DNA of 64,000 nucleotides, taken from NCBI GenBank assembly GCA_000310025.1, contig FN648501.1:1-64000 (forward strand). Reading direction: 5' to 3'. The notes under the pieces are model-generated. The model had not been told where the DNA came from, ran no database searches, and saw nothing but the letters and a program-made list of their open reading frames with translations. The DNA comes from Ectocarpus siliculosus (taxonomy: Eukaryota; Sar; Phaeophyceae; Ectocarpales; Ectocarpaceae). Of this stretch, positions 11,323 through 22,749 are shown piece after piece (the stretch's first letter is position 1; each line of letters opens with the position of its first letter). Position numbers and translations under genes: made by a program.

Positions 11323-12255
11323 TGGAAGGAAAAAGCAAGTGATTTTGATCATGATCGCCACGCTTTACAATCCACCACACACAACAGAGGCCGTCACTAG
11401 TACATCATCATGACCGTATTTACTTATTAATAGGTCTCTTTCCTTACTAGTGTTGGTTGTTGTTGGTGGTGGGTGTTGATGGAAGGACTGCTGGTGTGTA
11501 GAGAAAGGAAAAAAGATAGGCCTGCGCTCCCGTCTTGCCGTACGCTGGGATCTCGCTGCAGCGAGCTGCAGCGAAGTAGATGTTCTCATGGCACACTTGC
11601 ACGCATCGCAAGCAATCGCATTGCTCATGTTTCACTATGCACTTGCAATATGACTCCTTTATGATGCTGTTGTCCTTTGGGGTGGCGTTGACGAATGAAA
11701 GCGAGAGAGTCCCTGTTTCCCATTGGGGATTTTACCTCTGCAGCAGCTTTGGCTAGTTCAACGGGGGGTCTTTGCAAACTAGTACATCACGATCGCGGCT
11801 TTCATGGCACAGAGTACAACCTCCTGTACGTGGCTGATGCTCCACCGCTGATACTGCCGCGCTTGACTACTGGGGAACGTCCTTGCTTGCGCGACGCCGG
11901 TGTGTTTGGTGGGATGCATCGTTGAAGTACCTGGGGAACACATATGATTTATTGGCGAGATGCTACTGTAGTAGTTGGTGACTCTACCGAAAGTAGTGAA
12001 GACAGACCGATAGGTGCTTGCACCTCTCATGCTGAAATCCGCGTGAAAATCGACGTCTTGATTGATATATACAGGGTTAGACGGCAGCAGCAGGGGTTTC
12101 GCGAACGGAAGCCGGAACTTATCCCGTGTTTGGCTGACCTTTTTTTCCAAGGCTCTAGTCTACCAGTAAAGAGTCGGCAGTAACACTGCCTCCTCAGGTC
12201 TCTCTGTCTATGCGTAACGCGTAACGCCTATCGTGCGACAAGACGTATGCGTATT

Positions 12256-12537
12256 TTATCGACAACACGTGCTGTGGCGTACGCCTACTTTCGACGTGGA
12301 CTGCTGTGCTGGGTTAGCGAAGTGTATTATCAGCATGTGTCCCGATGATCGTCCCTGGTTGCACTGGCGTTTTATCGTCGAAGTGCCCGTTGCAGTGGGC
12401 CGTGCACAATAATCACTTTTCACGTCGCTCATGGGCGCAACCCCTACTGTAGTAACACTCCCGAAGAAATAAAGTCTCTCTTCGTACATAGCACTCGTGT
12501 AGCCTATTTCGCCAAACGATTCGCAACTCACAGACAA
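12256..12537 (-). CDS. candidate exon, unknown product
   Basis: The minus-strand segment with motifs ESFGEIGYTSAMYEERLYFF and SVTTVGVAPMSD reads like protein and is followed at the SD residues by a possible donor, GTGAAA (about 12420). No partner exon was identified. Treat as weak. Confidence 0.25.
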   Translation of the reverse strand: MSVSCESFGEIGYTSAMYEERLYFFGSVTTVGVAPMSDVKSDYCARPTATGTSTIKRQCNQGRSSGHMLIIHFANPAQQSTSKVGVRHSTCCR

Positions 12538-13149
12538 GAATGTCCTGGGGAGTGCTCACGTGTCCCTACTTGTAACCCAGCCTCCATGTTCGACACCATA
12601 CCCGTTCACCTCTTGCCTGCTTGACCCGATAGGCTCTCTGTTGTGCTGTTTTTGTCAAGGTGTTAGCTCTGCATGTCCGGGTTAAAAGCGCGTGATGGCC
12701 ACGGCGAGCGGTTTGCCCGCAATAGGTGTCGAACGCTCCACCTCTTTTGCGGGCGCCGCGGTTGCCGTGTGTGAGGTGGGTGTTGCTGTTAGGGTCATGA
12801 CTGTGTGACTGTTTATGCTTTGTCAAGTTGAGGTGATTATGTTGAGACGTCTCCACTATGTCTACTTGTGATGTGCGGCTCAGACACAAGGGGCCGGCCC
12901 TTTGGCGTTTGCACCGCGGATACCCGAGAGAGCTGGCTGCATGGTGCGTGCCGGCTGAAAACTCGTAACGTCCTGTTCGAAAAACCCCAGGTATCGATGA
13001 CGTGTCACACCCTACGGATCGGAAAAACTGTAGAGTTCTTTCGTTCTTTCTTCCTCTTCAGATGCTCTTTATCTGATCGGAGATTTTGCCAGCGACCGTC
13101 TGGCCATCTAGTTTTCCATATCCGTATTCTCGCACCCGCTGTTATGTTT

Positions 13150-13490
13150 GGCAAGCACCCTCGAGGCAGCAACGAAGTGCTTACAACTGTCTCTGGAAGT
13201 AAAAGCACCCGAAAATAAACTGTAATCATTCTCAGATGTCATCCGTACGCAAGGAGGTAAGGACGAGACGACGGGCAACCTTAGCAGGATGCAGCACACC
13301 CTTCATGCGACTCGCTAACAAATGACCTCACGAACCTTCGCGCTTGGTTATTATGTGAGAGCCTGTTCCCGCGAGAACCCGGCGTGCTTCGTCCCCCCAT
13401 TGGTAGACATGTGAGGTCAACGGTCACACGACTACGACATGAAAGACAATTACCATCCCTCCCCCACACCCCTTTCCTGTGGTTAGAGGG
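13150..13490 (+). repeat. dispersed repeat R1, copy 1
   Basis: This shares ordered blocks with 20170-20475 and 25848-26150. The blocks are AGCACCCTCGAGGCAG, AACTGTCTCTGGAAGT, TTCGCGCTTGG, GAGAGCCTG, GAGAACCCGG and GAGGTCAACGGTC then a CGACTACG(A/G)CATG box. Divergence is high (roughly a third of positions by eye). No terminal inverted repeat, poly-A tail or coding frame is evident, so the class is unknown. Confidence 0.65.
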
Positions 13491-13671
13491 TGTCATGGCC
13501 GAGATAGGTCGAATGTTGTATTTCGCATAAGGTTAAGGTTTCGTTTGGCCGTGTAGCCTGTTAGCTTGTGGACCTCGGTGCTAGAGCCGTGTACACCAAG
13601 ATTGAATACGACTACCGTTGGACACTGCACACCGTATGGAACACATAACAAAACACCCTTGTGATCAGGTT

Positions 13672-13798
13672 TACGGCTTCGAAAAGTTCATGCCAGGGTG
13701 CGCTTTCCTTGGAGGTGCGCGCTATCTTGTGTCAACGGCGTCATCATGTCCACGTGAATGGAGACCGCATCAAGGGTTTCATTAGAACATGTACCAGG
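13672..13798 (+). CDS. possible exon remnant
   Basis: Two overlapping frames between a possible acceptor (GATCAG) and a possible donor (CCAG then GTATAA) each read partly like protein: YGFEKFMPGCAFLGGARYLV in one, VNGDRIKGFIRTC in another. That pattern suggests an old, shifted coding piece. No family is recognised. Confidence 0.25.
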
Positions 13799-14462
13799 TA
13801 TAATTTCATGCCGCTACTCTATTACAGTATTTGGGTGCCATGACGTTATTGCCGCGTCAGGTGCTGGTGTATTATCAACATTTTGTCGCTTGGCGGAGGG
13901 CTGTATCGAGAAAATACTGTCGTAGAACCGTCTGGTTCGTGTGGCTTTCAGCAAGGTTAGTTACCGCGGTGAGGTGTGCTCCTGTACCTCATTGTACCGC
14001 GATTGTATTACACGAACCATTGGGTTCGCTGTGGAGAGTGCGAGTGGCTTGTACATGGGCGCAAGTATCGGTAGGTTACTGGTGGATATTTGAATAATAT
14101 TGGTGCCTGCCGGACATGAGACGTTTTATTAGCCGGGATGCCCAATCAATCCGCAGCAAGTTAAAGGAAAGTGATAAACTTCTTGTTCATCCTTGCAGAA
14201 CGTAAAAAAACCGGGTCACCGAAACCACTGCATCAAGTATCGTCTCGGTATTGTAGGGATGCGAGGTCATTAGTATCACAATAACGGCGTGCGTTTTAGT
14301 TTACCGCAGCTCGTTTAGTCGTCCCCCCTGCCCCGTCGCAATATAAATGTCAACGTGTCGCCCCCGCTCTTTTTTTACGCGAGAGCGCACACACCCTCGT
14401 GTTGGCCACTACACCTACCTGGTAACTCACTACCTATTTTATGTTTGCCCGTGCCGCAACAG

Positions 14463-14616
14463 GTGGCGGTCCGCAGAGCAACGACGACGTTCTACTGTAA
14501 CTCAAGGCATCCTGGCGTCCCGGTTTCTCAAGGATGGCGTACACCCGCCTGCCGTTGTTTCCGACGCTGGCGAGATCATCGTTGTCGTCGACCAAGCGGC
14601 GAACATTGAGTTGTGA
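14463..14616 (+). CDS. terminal exon, unknown product
   Basis: After an acceptor (GCCGCAACAG) an open segment runs to a TGA with motifs TQGILASRFLKDGVHPPAVV and SDAGEIIVVVDQAANIEL. The hydrophobic/acidic pattern and codon choice look coding. Upstream exons were not located. No family is recognised. Confidence 0.4.
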
Positions 14617-16551
14617 GTTCGCCGAGTGTTTGCCGTGAAAATTCAGAGAACTGCGGGGATTCCCTACTTATGAATTCTAATGGGCAGGCGGGCTGTTTGT
14701 TGTTTCCGCACGGGAATCCCGACGTTCTTGCGTGTAAAGATTCAATTCCCGAAGGTTTTCATATGGTGCTTTCGAGCCCCATGTAATAAATTCCCCCTGC
14801 AGAACTTTGGTGACGACAGATAAACCAGACGGCCAGATTCTTTTACGGCAGGAGACACCACCAACCCCCCCTCTGTTTGCCACACGAAGTATCAGGAGAC
14901 GCACTACGAGCGTAAAGCCGACATCTACCACTAGCAGCACGACAGGTACCATATGAACTAGAATGTGACTGTGCGGGCGTTCGGGTGCACACATAGCGCC
15001 AAGAAGGGCAAGATGCATGCGTCCCTACCCCCACGTGGCCTTGTCTGCGGAATAACCTTTTTCTTCATTAAGTGCACAAATACAATACACACGTGGACCT
15101 GAACTACACTTACTTGCCGCACCACCTTTCAAGCTCAAACCCGTTGAAGTTTGCATTGCGAAGGCTCAATTCCATTATTCCGTGGAGCGTGGGCGTGTGT
15201 GTGCTGCTTCGATCAACTATTATAAATAGGCGCAGCGTGGTGGGTCTTTGAGCGGTGTTGCTTGGTCCCAAGCGCGAAGTCGGGAAATACGGAGCTGACC
15301 TGTTCTGCTTCTGGTGCTGCTGCTTATGTTCCTTGTACTTTTATCAGCACATCACTGTCCCCACACTCTACGGATTTTGGCAGTGGTAGGATGCCGTGTC
15401 CCAGCAGTTTTATTTTAAGCTCACAATGTGGTCGGTCCCACGATCAATCCACAGCTAGCTATGCCCTCTGAAGCAAACAAACCCCGCGCCACAAACAGCA
15501 GCTTGTAGCTGTAGCCGTGTTTTGTCTTTCAGCTCTGGGTTTGATTCCTCGAGACAACGGCGCGTACGCTTGCGCCCGGAGATGATGGCATTGTGTTGCG
15601 AGGAACTATCTTCGTCAGCGCTTTAGGCAAGATGTGGTTCCTTCCTGTGGAGCAGCTTTTGGGCATGCAAAGTACGAAGTCTCGCGTTTGTTTGTGCTCC
15701 AGACCAAGTAGCAAGCAGAGGAACGGCGGTTGTCGTTATTCCGCGGCAATCCAGAAGATGGCGGGATGGTGAGTTGTAAACCACCATGGGGACTCCCGCG
15801 TATTCTTATTTGTCGGAACGGGAAAGTAAACGGGCAAAGATTCGCCAAAACCGGATGCGGGAGACGAGGTTCATTGTCCATACTCCTGGGCAAAGGCGCG
15901 GCTCGTGTTTCATTGTCTTGAAGCGGTGCTCTGATCGTGTCTTGTGTATACCGCGAGTTCGGGCGTGTACGCGGCAGTTCTGTGCTTACGTCGTGAGTCA
16001 TGATGTTGAATGGGCCGGGGGGGGAGAGGGGGCGGGGGGGGGGGGGTAGACGGGCGACGTGATAATAGGAAAAGTGGGAGATATTATGGTACAAACGTGG
16101 GCATAAAAGGGCGGCTGTTCAAAAGATAATAATTTTATCTCAAGGATTCGGGGCGCGCGGGTGTGAAATGTATGATCTGTCAAGGAGCATGTTTACTAGC
16201 CAGTTACTTTTTGTCCTTTTCGGTTGGGTTTTCGCTTGTTCTTTTAATATCGTTGTTGTTGTGACCGTCGTTGTTACTTTTGTTACTGCTGTTGATGGTT
16301 CTGACCTCGGTACCCGGGACTTCGCCCCCCCTCCCCCTGTCTTACGCTCACCTCCAAGATTCCCTCACTGTCATGATTGTTGTATCAACTGCGGACCCTG
16401 TTCGAAGAGAGAGATGGACACTACGTGGATGGGTGGTGGTGTCCGTGGAGCTGGGTAGGCTCTCGACGACGCGCAGCACCCTTTGCGGAAGTGAGTCCGT
16501 GTTATTTCGCTTGGCGTTGGTGTTTACCCTGTTCCCGTGGTTGCTGTTGTA

Positions 16552-16809
16552 GTTTTGGGTATCGCTGTTAATTGGCGGGAATCGGCCGCTCCAGTGGTTG
16601 TTCCAACTCATCTGCGTTACATATTTTATGTTCTTTCTTGTGTTGTTCTGTACCAAGCGTTGAGTCTGACCGACGAGGCCCGGCAGTCGCTAGTCCCAGG
16701 CCTGGCGGCCCTCGTGAGCGAGAACTACACTCGGCCGTACGAGCGGACGCTGATGATCATGTCTCTGGCCGAGCTTGTAAAAAAGTGGTGGCGGCTGCCA
16801 ATACGTTAA
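16552..16809 (+). CDS. terminal exon, unknown product
   Basis: An open segment after a possible acceptor (GTTGCTGTTGTAG) ends in TAA. The C-terminal part, with motifs SLTDEARQSLVPGLAALVSE and YERTLMIMSLAELVKKWW, reads as a helical protein tail. A nearer acceptor at about 16652 would keep only this part. Upstream exons were not located and the family is unknown. Confidence 0.45.
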   Translation, partial: VLGIAVNWRESAAPVVVPTHLRYIFYVLSCVVLYQALSLTDEARQSLVPGLAALVSENYTRPYERTLMIMSLAELVKKWWRLPIR

Positions 16810-17313
16810 ACGTTTTGGCTTAAGGAGAAGGGCAACGATGACATCCATCCAAACGCAATCGCAGAGTGGTTGTACGAGATGTGCGTCTCGCGTTTATCGT
16901 GTATCAGACCGGTTTTCTCTCAAGTCCCAGGCAGCGTTATTGCTTGTTTTAGTACGTGCTTCGGCCTGTTTATCGCAATTGTCGTGCTTTGTAGTCCTCG
17001 TACAGGCCTCTTCTCTCTCTCGTTCTAAATTAACCTTCTTAACTAGTTTGGGCCTCGTCCGTCTCCCCCGTTTCCTCCCTGTCCCACTTCCCCTCCCCGT
17101 TAAACTGATGCAGGTAATCCCCGTTCCCCTGAGGCTCGTGGGTTAGTTGGTCGAGGTAAGCCTGGCTCTTTGGCATGGAGCCATAAAACCTCTGTCTGTT
17201 GACGGCATATGTATTGTTTATTCACCATATCGTGCGAGCTTGGGGGCTTCGGTCCTGCACGGTGAACACAGGGCAGTTGGAACGCCCTAGAGCAGCATTT
17301 CGTGGCGGTTTGC

Positions 17314-17609
17314 TGGTCCGGTGGTCTAGTTGGGTATCCGCGCCACCCTCTAGCTCCAGGTGGAGGGTCCGAGTCCCGGCGTGATCGAGCTTACAATGCT
17401 GCATGAGTTTTTACCTCGCTCGCGTTCCTGGATGTGGATAGCGCTAATACGTGTGTGCACAGTGAACAGAGGGCCGCACTCTTCTCGTAAAAACCTTGGG
17501 CAAAAGTACCGCAGGAGAAAGGTGGGGAGGGAGAGGAGCTCTCCCGTGTGACCACGGTTCGGAGATCCTAACCGGCATAAACGCTGTGGGTTACAAAAAC
17601 AAAATAGGG
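17314..17609 (+). mobile_element. tRNA-derived SINE, copy B
   Basis: This is a second, diverged copy of the element at 10001-10310. It has A box TGGTCTAGTTGGG (about 17322), B box GGGTCCGAGTCCC (about 17365-17377), the TGGATAGCGCTA box, CTCTTCTCG, GTACCGCAGGAG and GTGTGACCACGG blocks in the same order, and a short A-rich end. The differences are spread along the whole length, so the insertions are not recent. Confidence 0.8.
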
Positions 17610-18117
17610 TTAAAGGTAAAGGAGCGTACAAGTCACGCTGCCTACAGGCGCATGCGAGGACGCCGTATCATTCCGTCTTGTCTGGGTGTGTTGTTGAGAT
17701 GACGGTGGATAAACACGGCTTGCCACGTACTCCGCAGGGTCGAGCCACCTGGGAAGCGCATAGCGTCGCCGGCTACAGGTGCAGGGCAAATTGTTTGACA
17801 CCATGAAATAAACCCTCTCGTATAGGCTTGCCCGCCATCTCCCGCACGCTTAAAATGTTACGTCTGGTTTTTCACGGAACAGGTCAGCTGAACAAAAGGG
17901 TGTAGGCGGCGGCGGCAGCGTAAGAAGCAGCAATCTCGTTCGACCGCCCAACGTACACGCGCGACTCCTAAGCAAATAGCCTTTCCTCTTTTCTTACTAT
18001 CTTATGTCTCTATCTAACTTTTACCCCACCGTTCCAGAATGCCATTGCCTATTACACAACCCTTCTCTTGTCATGAATCATCGCCTGCCACCTGGATGAC
18101 GCCTCGCCGCCACCAAG

Positions 18118-19576
18118 TCAGCCGACATGATACATTCGCGCTTCCAAACGAGTTCCAATGGGTCGTGGCGCTGTCGCGGGGCTACACGATGTCTCACGCG
18201 ACGGCAACTTCAATAATGGTCCAGCAGGTGGGGTTCCGCCTTGTCTCGATAATACTTCGGGTGGAACGTGCGCCCGCTCATACTTGCTGTAGATGGACAT
18301 CGCATTAGCTGGATCCACGACTCTTGCTATGCCGTATATCTGTACGTCTCCTCTATCCATAAGCCACTACTGTTGAACGACGAAAAGTCGATCAGGAACC
18401 CTCCCGCCCTCTTTACGCGCCATTATAATTTGCTTGACACATTTTCCCGGAACTGTCTAACTCGTAATACTCGTTGGGCACAGAGTGATGCGTTGTACGT
18501 GTCTTTCTCGTATCATTCTATCTTGGATATGGGATAGTAGAGCAGTTTGAAATACCCACTGCCTATCTAGAGGGTGGACGAACGGGAATGCGTAGGTTGT
18601 GTGTCACCCCGCCTGTGGTAAAAAATGACAGCAACAAAAGAAAAGGTTTTCGATGTGACTGGACTCTTGCCCTCGACTCCCCCCCCACCCCCCTACCCGC
18701 CATCATCTGTCTACCCCCCGGTCACCGTTTCCACCGGCTAAACCCCAACTTTGAAAATGAAGGGTACTCCGAAAGCAACAGGCTGCTAAGCAACGGCTAG
18801 ATCGGGGGCACCGCCGCACTCGGGGCGGGCGAAGAACCGCTGGATGGCAGATGGTACGATTAAGCGGCAGCGACGACGGTGGCGGGATTTGGTGGCGGGG
18901 TGACAGATGCAGGAGGGGGTGGCACCACGCACGGGGCGTGAATACACGGTCCCCATAGACGATCGCGATAGCTTACCTCGGTGAACTTGTTCGCGGATAA
19001 AGTGGTGCCTCGTGTGTGGTGATCATGATTGAAGCGGGGCAACCCAGGCATCGCATCTAGAAACCCGTGGAAGTTGAAATGACACATAGGTTTTCGCGGG
19101 GTTACTTGAGGTAGGTTATCCCGCTCTGCTGGGACTAAATGCACACAACCAGCGCAACCGTCCGCCCGCTGCTCTGTTTTCCAGTCGAACGGTGCAGTCT
19201 GACTGGGGTTATTCAAAAATGATTCCCATATTGTTCGTCACCTACCGTGATGCGTTGCACGTTGTCTCCCATGCGCACGTCAGCCGGGACGACATGCCAT
19301 CGTCCACCTCCTCGGCAAGTTCTATCTTCTCAACGCTTCTGAAGACGTGCGCGGATGCATTTTTTTTATTACCAATTCGTTCACCGTATTTCCCGTGCGC
19401 AGATGCATTTTTTTTTTATCGTTCGGCCTTGCGCAAACATTATCCTGTGTTGAACTTGTGTGTTCACAGCTAACGCGCCAACCTAACCCCGAAGACTAAC
19501 CGCACAATCGTTCCCCCATACAATTGGACTTTTGTCCGAGTGATCTCCTCGAGAAACTTGACTTTCGCATCGGTAG
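18118..19576 (-). CDS. multi-exon gene (3' part), unknown function
   Basis: Three minus-strand exons chain in phase: 19576-19488 (motifs DAKVKFLEEITRTKVQLYG and TIVRLVFG, donor GTTAGG, phase 0 end), 19198-18977 (74 codons, TAPFDWKTEQRADGCAGC, then KPMCHFNFHGFLDAMPGL, donor GTAAGC) and 18339-18118 (IYGIARVVDPANAMSIYSKY, then a Pro-rich tail to TGA). The 5' end is not found; the first exon could start at either of two AGs, both of which leave the same phase. No domain is recognised. The open frames seen on the other strand here are shadows. Confidence 0.55.
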
Positions 19577-20169
19577 CTGCTAAGCTTGCTAAGTATAGCA
19601 AGGCACAGGGGGGCGCACCCGGCCGTTCATGTAGCGTAGACAAGTAAGGCATGCGAAGGATGGGTGCACCCCTCATATTAATTGCTTAACCCGCAGACTA
19701 CCTCGGTTGTTGCTGCGTTTTAATCTCCCGCAGGTCGGTCGAAACGCAACAGGAGTCACACAGCCAGGGGGGCGGTCGCTGGTCGTATGGAGGGGATACT
19801 AGCACCCGTGCCTTGAAGAGGGCGTACGCTGGACAGCGAGGGTTTTGCAAGAGGTCAGCGTGCGTATGTTCGGTTTCTCGTAGGCATGTGTATTGGAGCC
19901 GATTTCCACGGTGGCTAGGAACGAAGGGCACACATGGCAGTGACCGTGCTTTGAACGAAAATGCCTCTGTGAGGTTTCAGGCGACAGTACTGAAAGCATC
20001 ATGGGAAAATTCTAATTCCCTCCTCGCCTTCCCGATCCGTGCAACAAGGTGACCATTTTTTTTCTATTTGTGTTTTTTGGGCGTAACCATAATCGTGGTC
20101 GAGGATAACCGTGTTGTGCGGGGTCGAGATCGCGTACTCCGAGCCAAGGGGACGCTCGTACCACTTTGT

Positions 20170-20475
20170 GTCAAAGCACCCTCGAGGCAGTTACACTGTG
20201 GTTGTCTCTTTAAGTGAAAGCACCGGAAAATACATCAAGCCTTTCGCAGCTGTCACCCAGCGATAGGAAGTAAGCACAAGATTCCGAACGCTTTGGCACG
20301 ATGAAAATGTCGCCGAACATCTCATGGAGCTTTGCGCTTGATGAAGTGAGAGCCTGCTCGGTGGAAAGAACCTGGCGTGAGCCGTCCCGACTTTCCGAAT
20401 ATGCGAGGTCAACTGGTTTAACGACCACGGCATGCACGACCATGAGTACGCCTCCCCCCCTACCCGCCTGTCGGG
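20170..20475 (+). repeat. dispersed repeat R1, copy 2
   Basis: Same orientation and block order as 13150-13490: AGCACCCTCGAGGCAG, TTGTCTCTTTAAGTGAAAGC, TTTGCGCTTG, GTGAGAGCCTG, GAGGTCAACTGGTT and CGACCACGGCATGCACGACC. The antisense open frames at 20191-20490 follow this repeat and are not taken as genes. Confidence 0.65.
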
Positions 20476-20519
20476 CAATACATCTCTCATCCCTCTCTAT
20501 ATCTCATCCTCTGTAATTG

Positions 20520-22749
20520 TGGTTGTTTTGACGGCGTCCCTCTCTTTCCCCCGTATCTTAACGCAGGTTTTTGTCGCTTTATTTTTCCGTCGCTAGACTA
20601 TTTCCCTCGCGTTGTGGCGTGTGCCGCGGTCGGCGCCTGGCTATGAAGGTGAGAGTCAACAATGACGGTGCAACACCCACGCTTTTGTTGGTGTCCTTTC
20701 CTTCGGTATATTGTGAGCAAGCTCTCGGCAGGTGTGGCTCCGAGATAAACCACAGCGCAGGAGCTGTATGTACCGTCGTTTTCTGGAGCTGTAGCGGGGG
20801 TGTTGCAAGAGCGCCTTGACCTCTGTGTGTATGGGCAAGGTTGCGACACCAGATAATGATTCATACTCTTAGCACTTTAGATCTGCTGGTCCCTAACCCG
20901 TCTTGCTCCTGCTACTGAAAAATGTAGTTGGGGAGGTCGCCAGGGACGCCCGCGGTTGGCAGTGTTGAGAAATACATGGACATTATCCTTCGCCTTTCAC
21001 ATTCTCGTGTGATCACAGCGTTATGTCTGTCCAACAGGGTAGGGGCGTCATTTCTCCTTTGCGGCGAGTGGACTTGCCTCAGACATATATGAGACTTCCC
21101 CGCCCAAGACGTTTACTGCTGCCTTGTAGCTGCTGACTTGATGTTGCGTGTTGGCCTGCATCCGCGCATGGACGGGAGAAGTTTGCGCCTGTCGTCGCAA
21201 GGAGCCTAAAGTGATGTCCGAGTCGGTATTATTTGTTTGGTACTGTTCCTAACCCTTTTGCCGTTGTAGCCAACTACCTGGGGGTGTTATATGTGGGGAG
21301 TATGTCTGGGCTCTCTTCGTTGAGCTTGCGCAGGAAACCTAACTGCGGCAAAGTTGAAAAACGCAGATAACCATTATTTTAACCGGCGCCGGGGGTTGGT
21401 TCTTGTCCGAAGCATGAAGCCCCCTAACCAACGTGAGCGGTATGCCTTATCATGTGTTTCTTGTCCTTATTTTGACGTTGTATCAAGGGGTAGTTTGTGT
21501 GCTTGTATAGGTTCCCGCCGGTAGTCCCCGACCCAGGCGTTTGCCTGCGACATGAACAACAGTAATATTTGATATCTGGGTTTTGGGCTATCTCGACGGT
21601 CTATGTGCCACGCAGGTCGTTATGCGGTGCGGTCGACGTGAACCTAGCCCAGGCCGTTATGCGGTTCGCCTCTTTGGTGAAGGCGGAGTTGTTCTCAACC
21701 AGTCCTCAGGCAAGATACGCTCGATTTAGGTCGTAGCGTTTGTCAAGAAACCTTTGCGTAACGTTTGTCAAGAAACCTATTGGTTGGTTTCGTATCAGCT
21801 TGGTCGCGTAAGCGTGTGCGATCTTCTCAGGTCGGATAGAGTTCACTCTGAATGATACGACATTCGGAGATGGAATACGTGGCATGTTGACCAAGATATG
21901 TCTGTAAATTTGTATTTGGCACGCACTACGATCTCGTAGACCCCAAGCTATAGCGCTTTCATCCGACTTCGGGATTTTGCTCGACTTGACTGTGTCGCGA
22001 TCACGTGACGAACGACGAGAGTTTGCGAACGCCAGATTGTCTCTTCAATTTGTACCTGCGCTGTTGCATACCACGCGGTGTAACACGTGCGCCCTCATGA
22101 TTGGGCTGTTTGTGTTGTTCCCGCCTGAGGATAGTCTGTCTTCTGTGTTTTCCGTGTTTCTCCAACTTGTTTTAGTGGCATTGGCGCACAAATGGATACA
22201 CAAGCGGCTACCTGCAACACTACATCTCAAGTGGAGCACGTCGGGCGATGGTGTTTATTCCGGCCCGAAAGTTTATAGTTGATGGATATTTTACAATTTA
22301 TTTGCCCTGACAGATCGAAGGATGCGGCTATGTATATTGCACAACACAACACGACGAACCAAGACACACACAACCACCTACTCCGCATAGGATAGCCTCT
22401 CTAACTAATCATCCCCACATGGAAAGCAGCATGATGACATGATTCCTCTAACTTACCCAACCTACACCGCCCCACATCAGGCCCATATCAACCTATAGTT
22501 CGCAATCGTAAGTCCTTTTGCCCTCTGTCCGCTGTGCTTTCATGTGACAAACTGCGTGGATTATGGGAGTGTATTTCCTGAGCTCGGTCCTGCCAGTTTG
22601 CTGTCAACAGAAAATTCCCAAACCACATTGCCGACATCAACCCTATCGCATATGCCTGAAACCCACAACCGATACCTCACTCAGCCCCCCCCCCTCCTTT
22701 ACACCCTATGCTACGTGTTTCGTACGCGCCAGGAGCCCAGTACTCGCAG
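20520..22749. other. no convincing gene
   Basis: Only short open frames are seen, none with matching splice sites. A 20-bp direct duplication (GTTTGTCAAGAAACCT core) occurs at about 21737 and 21763. Confidence 0.45.

Noticed and set aside
16018-16047. G-rich run as a regulatory quadruplex
   Set aside because: It is a simple poly-G tract in non-coding DNA with no gene nearby that it could plausibly control.
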